A DNA stretch of 64,000 bases from Penelope pileata (lineage: Eukaryota; Chordata; Aves; Galliformes; Cracidae): positions 181 to 64,180 of the forward strand of contig WBMW01005742.1 in NCBI GenBank assembly GCA_013396635.1, given 5' to 3'. The notes under the pieces are model-generated. The model worked only from the letters and a program-made list of their open reading frames with translations. It did not search any database and had not been told where the DNA came from. The translations under genes were made by a program, and so were the position numbers. This document shows positions 25,641 to 35,295 of this stretch, piece by piece (position 1 is the first letter of the stretch; every line of letters begins with the position of its first letter).

Positions 25641-25803
25641 CGTCCTGGTTTCAGCTGGGACAGAGTAGATTCTCTTCTTAATAATATTATTATCTTCACT
25701 ATTATTTTTTCTTTCCTGTTTCTGTCTTATTAAGCAGTTTTTATCTCAACTCATGAGTTCTATCTTTTTTTTCACCAGTGCTCTCCTCCATCCCTCTGTG
25801 TGG
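25641..25803 (+). mobile_element. Avian ERV LTR, left part, interrupted by CR1
   Basis: It begins near GTCCTGGTTTCAGCTGGGAC, the 5' end of an LTR family widespread in birds. It is internally shortened and continues with TTTTATCTCAACTCATGAG, which corresponds to TTTTATCTCAGCCCACGAG in the LTR at 40.7 kb (minus strand). It ends at TCCTCCATCCCTCTGTGTGG. The LTR resumes at 26312 after the CR1. No retroviral coding region is present. The 5' boundary is approximate. Confidence 0.7.
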
Positions 25804-26311
25804 ACAGACTGAGAGAAAGACTGTTTAACATCTTTGTCTGCAACATGGACAGTGGGATCGAATGCACCCTCAGCAAGTTTGCAGATGATGCCAAGCTGTG
25901 TGGTGCAGTCGACACGCCAGAGGGAAGGGATGCCATCCAGAGGGACCTGGACAGGCTTGAGAGGTGGGCCCATGCCAACCTCATGAAGTTCAACAAAGTC
26001 AAATGCAAGGTCCTGCACCCAGGTTGGGGAAATCCCAAGCACACATGCAAGCTAGGCGGAGAATGGCTTGAGAGTAGCTCTGAGGAGAAGGATTTGGGGG
26101 TGTCTGTTGATGAGGAACTTAACATGAGCCAACAACATGTGCTTGCAGCCCAGGAGGCCAACCAGATCCGGGGCTCCATCAGAAGAGGGATGACCAGCAG
26201 GATGAGGGAAATGATTGTCCCTCTCTACTCTGCCCTTGTGAGGCCTCATCTGNAGCAAGATGATCTCTAAGGTCCCTTCCAACCCAAATCATTCTATGAT
26301 TCTATGAAAGG
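25804..26311 (+). mobile_element. CR1 inserted in an LTR, with internal deletion at an N
   Basis: A CR1 with a long intact RT frame. From 25800 a 150-codon stretch reads LFNIFVCNMDSGIECTLS, then KFADDAKLCG with the FADD catalytic segment, RDLDRLERWAHANLMKF, EEKDLGVSVDEELNMSQQ and MREMIVPLYSALVRPHL. At the single N (26253) the sequence jumps straight to the 3'UTR (AGATGATCTCTAAGGTCCC) and the tail ATTCTATGATTCTATGA, so several hundred bases normally between them are missing. It is flanked by CTGTGTGG at 25796-25803 and 26312-26319. The well-preserved frame suggests a fairly young copy. Confidence 0.9.
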
Positions 26312-26351
26312 CTGTGTGGTACTTAACTGCTTGTTAGAGTAAACCACAACA
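26312..26351 (+). mobile_element. Avian ERV LTR, right end, continuation after CR1
   Basis: CTGTGTGGTACTTAACTGC followed by AGAGTAAACCACAACA matches the 3' end of the LTR at 40.7 kb (minus strand), which reads CTGTGTGGGACTTAGCTGC and ends in CACAACA. It completes the LTR split by the CR1. Confidence 0.75.
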
Positions 26352-28067
26352 ACAAAGATGTTATACCAAGCAATATAAAGTAATTTGGCATCACTGATGC
26401 TACAATGTTTATTCTAAGGTTGAAGTACTGAGCATTTAGGGTGTGGTTTCATGAGAGAATAAACCAATATAAACTTGGGGATATGCAATTTAATTTCCCC
26501 ACATCCAATTTGTGCTGGTTCAGTCATACATGTGGATGTGCAGTAAGCCAGTTCAGGGAGATGATCTGGCTGAAAAATAATTAGTTGGCATATAAAGGGT
26601 GATGAGAAGAAAGAAAGAGACAGATCAGTAGAACTATGTCCATAATATCCATTACACCAGAATCCATGTAATAATACCCGATTCATAAATTACCGATAAT
26701 TAATCTGTTTATCAATATCTTGTTTTTAATAAAGGATTTTATTATGGTCATAAATAACTCTGAAATACCTGGAGTAACTGCAAACATATGAATGTGTTTA
26801 TCTATACTTTTTGTTCATATAACAATAACAAAATAAAATATAAATGATTAATGAAAATCAACAAATAGTAAGATACTCTGGCATTAAGACCTCATCTAAT
26901 TTGTTCATACTAGTAGGAATCAAGAGAATAAAAAACACTAGAAAAAAAGCTTTAAAAATAATCAATAAATACAACACAATTGTGCTGAGAAAAATATGCC
27001 TGTGTTGAATAATACTAGCGATGAGAAATGTTTGCTATCAGCAGGAGAAAAGTGCAGCTTTATTTTTCCCTACTGCAATTGCAAAATTTCTCTATAGCTA
27101 TATTATTGTTACATTACTTTTTTTTCTTCCATCTTTCCCTTTAAAGTTCAGGAGAACATGTAACCTATTTCTAGATTTCTACCTTTGTCTAGAGTAAGAC
27201 AAGTTATGTGACTGTGTGATTTGTTCTGTTTAGTTGGTTTGTTGTCATTTTGCATAGATTTTGTGTTCTCCTTGTTCAACTGTTTCCCTCCTGGGTGATT
27301 CACTTTGTTATTTCCATATTTATTTTGTTATCAGATAGATTGGCAAGGTTTCCCTGGCACTTGCAGCTGTAGCAAAATCATGCATTAGTTGTCTTACTTA
27401 CCATGATATTTTTTCCATTTTTTTATTTGTTTTTCTTATAAATTGATTCTCTAGTTCTCTGTTTTGTTCTCTTAAAAGTAAATATTAATGCAAAGCAGCT
27501 ACTGATGGAAAGACTTATATGTCAGAGATCTCTATTAAAGGTATTTACCACAATTCATTAACAACAGAAAAGAAGAATCCATACTTGGATACTTTTTGTG
27601 ATATTGCTGTACCTCCAGATTTTTTTGTTTCTATATATTGAAATGCACAGAAATGAACAGATATTTGCAAATAAATCTAAATGGGTTTACCTTGCAAGGT
27701 TTGGTGGGGTAAGGGAAGCAGTGCAGTCTTGAAGGATGGACCCCACAATATGGACCTTCCCTTAGTAGGAAGAGGTAGAAGAAGGTAACTGGAGTGGAAG
27801 GTGTTTTGAGTTCACTTTTAGTTCTCAATGCTCTAGTCTGCTGTTAATAGGAAATAAATTACATTAATCTCCCTTATGCCAATTCTTTTTGCTTATGATA
27901 ATAATTACTGAGTGATTTGTTTGTCCTTATCTCAACCCACAGGCCTTCTATTTCATCATATTTTCTCCTTGTGCTCTTCTGAAGAGGGGGAGTGAGAGTA
28001 TGGTATAGTGGAGTTTATCAACCTTCACATGTCAAAAGAATAGCATGAATCATGCTTGTGTACTCAC
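26352..28067. other. AT-rich non-coding stretch, probably intronic
   Basis: No gene or transposon recognised. If the minus-strand exon candidate at 28068 is real, this is the start of its downstream intron. Confidence 0.45.
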
Positions 28068-28287
28068 ATGAGATGGCAGCAGGACCTACAAGACGGAGCT
28101 GTGCCCACCAAACATCTGCGTAGTCTTCTGCAGCAAGAGGAATGTTGAGTAGCATCTTTACTGATAATCTGTTTGTGCTTTCAAGGCCTTCTCGTGTAGC
28201 AGGATTGCTTGGGTCACAGTTATCCTCCAGGAGTGGCCACAAACACAATTCTTGGCATCCAAGATCAATACTTCTGCTGGACTGTTT
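28068..28287 (-). CDS. Candidate 220-bp coding exon of an unidentified gene
   Basis: On the minus strand a pyrimidine-rich tract ending TTTTTTCTGAACAG precedes an uninterrupted open frame. It closes at the consensus donor CTCAT|GTGAGTAC. The frame enters in phase 0 and leaves one base of a split codon (phase 1). The 73 residues include LGCQELCLWPLLEDNC, NRLSVKMLLNIPLAAED and YADVWWAQLRLVGPAAIS, with mixed, soluble-protein-like composition and two adjacent tryptophans. GC content is visibly higher than in the flanking DNA, and no transposon match was recognised. I cannot name the protein. The upstream NAG at 28283-28282 could be an alternative acceptor. A pseudogene or a chance open frame remains possible. 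Confidence 0.5.
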
Positions 28288-30698
28288 CTGTTCAGAAAAA
28301 ATTTCTGTCACTGATGTGAATGAAGAACATAGGCATAGGGCAATGCTTTACTTTACTTGGGGTGCCATAAAAGCATCCAGATTCTCTAAGACCAGTGGTA
28401 GACTGACAACTTAAAATGAACAAGCAAAAGAGAATGCACTGTATATATGGACAAAAAGTTATTATTAGTTTAACTGAAATGGATTTTATCATTAGTTGTG
28501 CTAATTCTTTATAGAGACCCATAATCTACAGACAGTGGGGCAAAAAAATCTAGAAGAAAAATGGTGAGTCAATGAAAATTATTTCATCATGAGACACATA
28601 AACTATTTTGTAGACTGAGCCATTCAATGGCTTAATTTAATATATACAATCATCTAGGTCCTGATCTAGTGTTTCATCATTCATTCCCTAAAGATATATT
28701 GAAACAAAGTTTTGGTATGATTCTTTTTTTTTATGTGAAGCAGTTTATTCTGTTTGAATTTTTGTCATGTGGAGACATGAATAAAATGAACATGTTTATC
28801 ATTACAGCATTTCTAAATAGCACCTATATACTCCTATTTCAACATTACTTGGCAGTGTAAGTCCCATATCAGCTCCTAGGTGTTTGGTGCTTATTTTTGT
28901 GGGTTTTGTTTGTTTGTTTTTATACAGAATATGGGTCCATAACAATATTCCCCTGACAATCTCATGCTCCACAAAATTGGACAAAATTATCTTTAGTCAG
29001 TTTCTTTCTGGCCTCATTTCTTTTTCACAGCTTTTATGGCTCTCTTTGTCACTCTCACTTTTGTATTTGTTTTCATTCTAGTTTTTAGTACCTTTCTCTT
29101 GCCTTTATTTCTTCAGGTCTTTGCCAACTAAATACAAGTTTATATTCTCTAAGTGTTACAGTGGAAAGATTTAGTTTCTGTAAACTATCTGAGCAGGAAG
29201 TACATAGATCCCCAAATGTGATGATTTACCCAATGAAAAACAATTCATTCCATGTTAAGGATTATAAATTTCCAATACTGCAACTGTATATTGATGTTGA
29301 CATTTGTCAACATACCATGAATCTTTTTAAAAAGGAGAGTAGTATCATTACTACCATTTTGCCATCAACTGGCAAATTTGGTAGCAGAGCCTTCCTTTGA
29401 ATTTAGATCACAATTATTTTAAGACACAACATTGCAAATGCAACATTTAGTTCAGGAATGGCCAAATATTTTGAGCTGTCCTGTAAATTAAATTTATTAT
29501 GGAAAACATAACACCATAGGTTCTTTCCAAAATGCCAGTAGTTTTCTTACAATTTGGCACTCTTAGAAAACTATAACATCTCCTTTTGGTTATTTGCCCT
29601 TTGTTCCTTCTGAGGCCTGTGTGTGTGGTTCAATAGATTGATCTTGGTAGAGTCAGACCTAGTTACTTCTTTGCATACCACTCAAGCTCTTGTGTTCCGC
29701 ATGCCTTCACTACAAGGCAAGCACATACTTTGCTTTGATATGGATACTGTTTTGTTCTGTATTTTCTGAATAATATTTTTTTTCTGTCATTTATGATCAA
29801 CAAACCTTCTAGACTGTCAGAACACTGTAGATTCTTCTGCAGTCCACTATACTTAGTAGTCCATCATGTTCTGTGAAGGCAATCCTTCCAAAAAGGAGTA
29901 GCAACTACATTATGTATCTTTCTATGTTTCACGAGATCATACTTAATTCTAAGATAGATTACATCAGAAGTAAAATTTCATCCTCTGGTCTTGAGGTATG
30001 CAAAATATGATGCACTTTATATGAGATCATCAGATTTTTCAGATAGTGTTTCTCTGCATAGCTTGTGATGCGACTATACTACAGTCTTTTCTATTTGCCT
30101 GTCCTTCATGAAAGACTACATAGCATATTTTTCCCAATCTGGGCATAATTCATTCACGAATTGTCTTGTATATGACACAATTTCTGCTTTACGGACCAAG
30201 GTCTAAAATCTTCTCTGAATGCACATGCTTGCATAATGGCTGGCATGTTTGTGTCAGAGAATCCAAGTACTGATTCCTTACAAATTTGTGCTCCAGTGTT
30301 ATATCACGCACAATGCTAAGCAATGTTCATACGTAGCAGTTGTCTCAATGGATCAGTCAAAAATGTTTCACAAAACCAATGCCATGCACTAAATTTTATC
30401 TTATCCTAAACCTTCTGAAACACTTCCAGCCTCATGGAGGTTTCACTGATTGCAGAAACTTCAGTTTCTTCTTATCTACTGTGAATCCCTGAAATGAGCA
30501 TATATCCCACACATTTTTCTTTTACCATGAATCAGATTGTACCTGGATTGATTTTCTTACTTTTGGGCTGAGTAATAACATCATTTTTTTAGGAGTTAAT
30601 CATATTGTTTCTGAACTGATGTTATTCTCTCAAATCTTCAACTGCTATTGGGTTGCATGTTACATTCCACGTATTCCACTGTTGTGCTGCAACTTTCA
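28288..30698. other. AT-rich non-coding stretch
   Basis: No transposon or further exon was supported. The longest plus-strand frame (29161-29400) lacks motifs and splice context. Confidence 0.45.
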
Positions 30699-31072
30699 TA
30701 GAATCATAGAATGGTTCAGGTTGGAAGGGACCTTAGAGATCATCTTGTTCCAACCCCCTTGCCATGGGCAAGGACACCTCCCACTAGACCAGGTTGCTCA
30801 AAGCCCCATCCAGCCTGGCTTTGAATACTTCCAGGGAGGGGGCATCAACGACTTCTCTGGGCAACCTGTTCCAGTGTCTCACCACCCTCACAGTGAAGAA
30901 TTTCTTCCTTATATCTAGTCTAAATCTACCCTCTTCCAGTTTATAACCATTACCCCTTGTCCTGTCATTATCTATCCTTGTAAAAAGCCCCTCCCCTGCT
31001 TTCCTGTAGGCCCCCTTCAGGTACTGGAAGGCTGCTATCAGGTCCCCCCACAGCCTTCTCTTCTCCAGAAGT
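30699..31072 (-). mobile_element. CR1 3' end
   Basis: The plus strand starts with the complemented octamer tail CATAGAATCATAGAATGG, then the 3'UTR. Read on the minus strand, an open frame of about 85 codons follows: GDLIAAFQYLKGAYRKAG, LFTRIDNDRTRGNGYKLEEG, FRLDIRKKFFTVRVVRHWN and RLPREVVDAPSLEVFKARLD. It is a 5'-truncated CR1 with little frame damage. The 5' edge runs into a TCTTC-rich simple repeat. Confidence 0.93.
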
Positions 31073-31116
31073 CTTCTCTTCTCCACAGTCTTCTCTTCTC
31101 TTCTCTTCCTCTTCTT
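31073..31116. repeat. TCTTC-type pyrimidine simple repeat at CR1 edge
   Basis: Imperfect repeats of TCTTCTCTTC and the duplicated AGTCTTCTCTTCTCC directly follow the CR1 5' truncation point. They appear to have grown from the CR1's own CTTCTCTTCTCCAG segment. Confidence 0.75.
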
Positions 31117-31529
31117 TCATTTGTGTCATTGTGCAAAAATGGACACAGATTATTATGTTTTAATTTGCCCTAAAGAGTCTGAAAATCCATGTTCAAATGA
31201 CTTCTCATCAAATCTAGTTTCTCAATATTGTTCTGTTATTCTTTTTCATCTAGAATAATGTAGCAATTAATTGGTGTTATCCTAATAACCTATTAAACTC
31301 TATGAATCAGGGAAATCTAAATTTGACTCCATTGCTGTCAATCCACAGAGAGGATAAATTCACTTTAGGTAAAATCCTCTTTTTTTATGACTGAGTAAAA
31401 CTCTGAATCTATCACTAAAGACTACATAACTACCAATCATTATGCTGTGATCCTTATGCAGATTATCCCCATCAAAACTCCCTGATCTGCTTCTAGGTAT
31501 TGTCTAATACACTTTTTACATCCATCTGC

Positions 31530-31640
31530 TTTCACAGAATCTTAGAATCATGATATATTCTTTGTTGGAAGAAACCCAAAAGGACTATTGGTTCCAACTC
31601 CTGGCTCCACAAAGGTCTACCTAAAAATCACTATACTAGA
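31530..31640 (-). mobile_element. Short CR1 3' end of another subfamily
   Basis: On the plus strand CACAGAATCTTAGAATCATG is followed by a diverged GTTGGAAGAAACCC and a GGTTCCAACTCCTGGCTCC block, ending in CTAAAAATCACTATAC. The CCAACTCCTGGCTC form of the 3'UTR differs from the copy at 30.7 kb, so it is a separate insertion. About 110 bp remains. Confidence 0.65.
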
Positions 31641-33032
31641 TCATCATACCAGTTATGTGTTCTGCTCATATGCTTACTTCAGACTCCACTGCTTTTCCAC
31701 ATATCAGTTACTAACTGTATTAATGATAAAGAACAGGATAATAATTCTTGTTCTTAACAAATATCATGTGAGTTTGCTCTTTGAAACTGATGTCTGCTAG
31801 ACATGCAATACTCAACTCCTTTACTTGCGTGCTATCAGAATTGTGTCAAGTAGAAGCAAGGATTAACCTGTAAAGTTTTGTTTAAAAGTTTAAAACAGCA
31901 CTTCAACACATTCCAGAGGATGTCTCTAGACAATACATTCTCGCAGTCTCTTGAAAGGGCAAGAATATTTGAAAGATAGTTTGTAAACTCTAACTTTTAT
32001 TTAAGTCTTTTTATACTATTTTTCTATTTAACGTTGTTATTTCTACTTTTTCTTCAGCAATTTTTCTTATTTTACCATACATGAACAATTCCACATATAG
32101 TTTTTGCTTTAGACAGGCCATATTGAGTATGTTGTTTTTCTTAGCAGGAACATCCCCTTATTTGTCAGACTCTTGGAATAAGACAGAGATCCTCCCTATG
32201 AAAGGTGACTTAGTAACTTGCCCATGACTAATTGCATTGATAGTTCAACATTACTGGGAGTTGCTTATCACACAGAACAGCACAATTAGAGAGCTGTGGA
32301 GCCTGTTGAATACTTGTCACTCAGTGCTGCCGAAATCCCAAGGCAGGAAAACAGCACTGGTGTCACATTCCTCTAAATCCCCACCATATTTTTGTAAAAT
32401 ATTCACATTCCTCTGAAACACAGAATATTGTCAAATCAGGAATTTCTAGCCAAAAGGTGTACTAGAAGAAGACTTTCAGCAATCTCTACTTCACATCTTT
32501 TTGATGGTTAATGAGAGGGTGCTCAAGCCATCATCTTGCACAGATGGCAGCCCTACAGGCTACTCTGGAACTTATGAAGGAAGTATACAGTTGATTAGTT
32601 ATGTTTCTTGCTGCTAGCAGCTACAGAAATTTCCAACAGACAGGGCAGAGATCTGGCAGCTTTTTTGGCCTCATCCAGCCCTCTGTTATTCTCTCATGCT
32701 CCCTATAGTTTCACGTGCTCCTACTCTAACCTTGTAAACTGATCAGGGATGGAGAGTTCAAACTGTTTTCCAACACTGCAACAGCTGTTCCAAGAGGGCT
32801 TAGGTGTCTGCGCACCCTTCATCATTTCTACAGCAGAAGTGTTAAGTCTGGATGTACAACTGTAAAGACAAAAAAATCCCTTACTGATGTTACTGATGTT
32901 GTCATGTCTACATCATGTGATGTTGTCATGCTGTTATGTGAAGCGCTGATTGAGACTAAAATCTATACAGGTCAAGGCCAAAATACCCAAAGGGGATCCT
33001 AAGCTCTTGTAACTTTGGTAGCTAAAAGCTAG
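31641..33032. other. Non-coding stretch
   Basis: No gene recognised. Short imperfect direct repeats of TGATGTTGTCATG occur at 32880-32940. Sequence at 32290-32830 is slightly less AT-rich without a supported exon. Confidence 0.4.
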
Positions 33033-34190
33033 CATAGAACCATAGATTCATAGAGGGCAGAGTAGATGGGGACAATCACTGCACACACCCTGATGCTCTC
33101 CACAGAGCTGTTCTCAGTGAGTTCTCCCAGTCTGCACTCATGTCTGGGACAATGCAACAAACCCAGACATAGCATCTTGGCCTCACTGAATTTCATTCCA
33201 TTCACATGGGTCCACTTCTCAGACTTGTCCAGGTCCCTTTGGATGACATCCCTTCCTTCCACCATATAAACTGCACCACTCAGCTTGGTGTTGTCTGTAA
33301 ACTTACCAAGGGTTCACTCAAGCACACAATCCAGGTCTTTAAAAAAAGATATTAAGCAGCTTCTGTCCCAAGACGGACCCCTTAGGGACACCATTTGTCA
33401 CAATCCTCCACCTAGACATAGAGCTGTTGACCACAACCCTTGGGCTGTGGTCATCCAATCAACTCCTTGTCCACGGGAGAGTCGACCCTTCAAATCCATA
33501 TTTCTCCAATTTAGAGATAAGGATGTGGTGTGGGGAGTGTGTCAAAGGCCTTGCAGAAATCCAGGTAGGTGGCATCAGTTGCTCTTCCTTCATCCACCAA
33601 TGCTGTCATTCCATTGCAGAAGGCCACCAGATTGGTCAGGCATGATCTGCCCTTGATGAAGCCATCCTGACTGTCCTGGACCACCTCCTTGTCTTGCATT
33701 TGCCTCCTTTGCATTGCTCTGAGGATTATCTGTTCCATGATCTTTGCAGGCACAGTGGTGAGGCTCACCATTCTGTAGTTCACTGAGTTTTCCTTCATCC
33801 TTTTCTTAAAAATGGTAGCGATGTTTCCCTTTTTCCAGTCACAAGGGGCTTTTCCCAACAGCCATGACTTTTCAGAGATAATAGAGAGGGAGAGTGGCTT
33901 GGCAACCAGCCAGTTATTTTAGGACCCTGGGATGCATATCATCTGGCCCCGTAGACTCTTACACATTCAGTCCCATGAAGCTGTCTCAGACTTGCTCTGC
34001 ACTTACAGTGGGAGGGATTTTGCTCCCTCAGACCCCACCTAGAAGTTCAGGGATGTGAGAGATGTGGGAAGCCTAACTACCAGTCAAAGAACTTGTTGAG
34101 TACCTCAGCCTTTTCCACATCTTTTGAAGCCAGTTCTTCCTTCTTGTTTATGAGGAGTACACTCCCCTTTGCCTGTCTCTCCTGACCAAC
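33033..34190 (-). mobile_element. CR1 LINE, 3' portion (continues after the inserted LTR element)
   Basis: A minus-strand CR1 whose 3' tail (CATAGAACCATAGATTCATA, 33033-33055) is joined directly to mid-RT sequence near 33057. The region between them is deleted. Minus-strand frames show DWKKGNIATIFKKRMKENS, NYRMVSLTTVPAKIMEQII, DSQDGFIKGRSCLTNLVAF, a YLDFCKAFDTL-like segment (33511-33858) and GSVLLINKKEELASKDVEKA (34077-34190). It is interrupted at 34190 by an LTR element and resumes at 34794. Several frames are shifted. Confidence 0.93.
34186..34190. repeat. Target-site duplication CCAAC, left copy
   Basis: CCAAC here and at 34789-34793 flank the inserted LTR element. Removing one copy and everything between restores continuous CR1 coding sequence (RYVG followed by QERQAKG). 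Confidence 0.85.
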
Positions 34191-34788
34191 TGTTCTGGTT
34201 TCAGCGAGCAGGCCTGGAAACCCCACACAGCCTTTTGGTNNNNNNNNNNNGCAACTGTCAATTCTCAGTGTTGCTGTAGATACAGATGTTGTGGTTTGAC
34301 CCAGCAGATCGCTGAGTCCCACACAGTTGTTCGCCCACCCTCCTCACTCCCAAGTGGGATGGGGGAGAGAATTAAGGAAAAAATATGACAGAACTCGTGG
34401 GTTGAGATAAAAGCTATTTACTCAGACAGCAGAGAAAATAAAAGAAATAACAGTACATACATATATATAATAAAAAATAGATGTTACATAAAGCAAGAGA
34501 CCACGATTGATACCCAGCCAGCAGCCTCTCCCTCTGAGAGACTGCCCTTCTGTAAAAATCACATGATGTGATATGGGATGGAATAGCTCTTTGGTCAGTT
34601 TGGCTCAGCTGCCCTGGTCCTGTTCCCTCCCGGTTCCCGGCTCCTTGTGCCTCCTAACTGCTTCACTGAGGAAAAGAATATGTCCTTGAGTCTGCCAGGT
34701 GTTATCAGTTTTGTTTCTCTTCTGAGAACAAAACATAGCTTCATACCAGACACTCTGAGAGAAGTAACTTCTGTTAGAAACTAAGACA
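34191..34788 (-). mobile_element. ERV-type LTR element inserted in CR1, with an assembly gap
   Basis: The insert holds three parts. Positions 34287-34788 (502 bp) are a full LTR on the minus strand, beginning TGTCTTAGTTTCTAAC and ending CAAACCACAACA, homologous to the LTR at 40.7 kb. Positions 34251-34286 are 36 bp not present in the solo LTR. After a run of Ns (34240-34250), 34191-34239 is a second LTR 3' end, reading CTGAAACCAGAACA on the minus strand. This order is what a provirus gives (LTR, internal start, missing middle, end of second LTR), so the gap may hide internal sequence. No viral coding region is present. No primer-binding site was recognised in the 36 bp. Confidence 0.75.
34240..34250. 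other. Assembly gap, run of Ns
   Basis: Eleven Ns inside the LTR element. The true length is not determined by the sequence. Confidence 0.95.
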
Positions 34789-34793
34789 CCAAC

Positions 34794-35295
34794 GTACCTG
34801 CAGAATCCCTTCTTGCTATTTTTCACATCCTTCGCTAAGTTCAATTCCATCTGCACCTTGGCTTTCTCATCTCTGCATGTTCAGACAGCATCCCTGTATT
34901 CTTCCCAGGCCACTCATCCCTGATCCCACTGCCTGTGCATTTCCTTCTTATCCCTCAGTTTAACCAGCAGATCCTTGCTCAGCCATGCTGGTTTCCTGCC
35001 TCCTCTGCTTGATTTCTTATGCTGGGGGACAGAGAGCTCTTGTGTTCTCAGAAAGGTGTTCGGAAATAGCTGCCAGCTCTGTTCCACTCCTGTGCCCCAA
35101 GCACAGTTTCCCAAGGGATCTCATTCAATAATTCCCTAAACAGCCATAAGTTTGTTCTCCTGAAGTTCGGGGTCCCGATTGCTCTTTGACAGGCCCATAT
35201 TTCTTAAGACCACAAAATCAACCAGGGCACAGTCACTACAGCCCAGACTTCCCCCAGTCTTAACCTTTTTAATGATCTCCTCTTAGAGTATCTGC
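34794..35295 (-). mobile_element. CR1 LINE, 5' portion, same copy as 33033-34190
   Basis: Minus-strand reading continues the CR1 ORF2 linker: an MELNLAKDVKNSKKGFCRYVG-like block at 34794-34850, then a KPAWLSKDLLVKLRDKKEMH segment (34914-35020) and a FRELLNEIPWETVLG-like stretch. The element fades near 35295 into T-rich DNA, probably its 5' truncation point. Confidence 0.9.
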
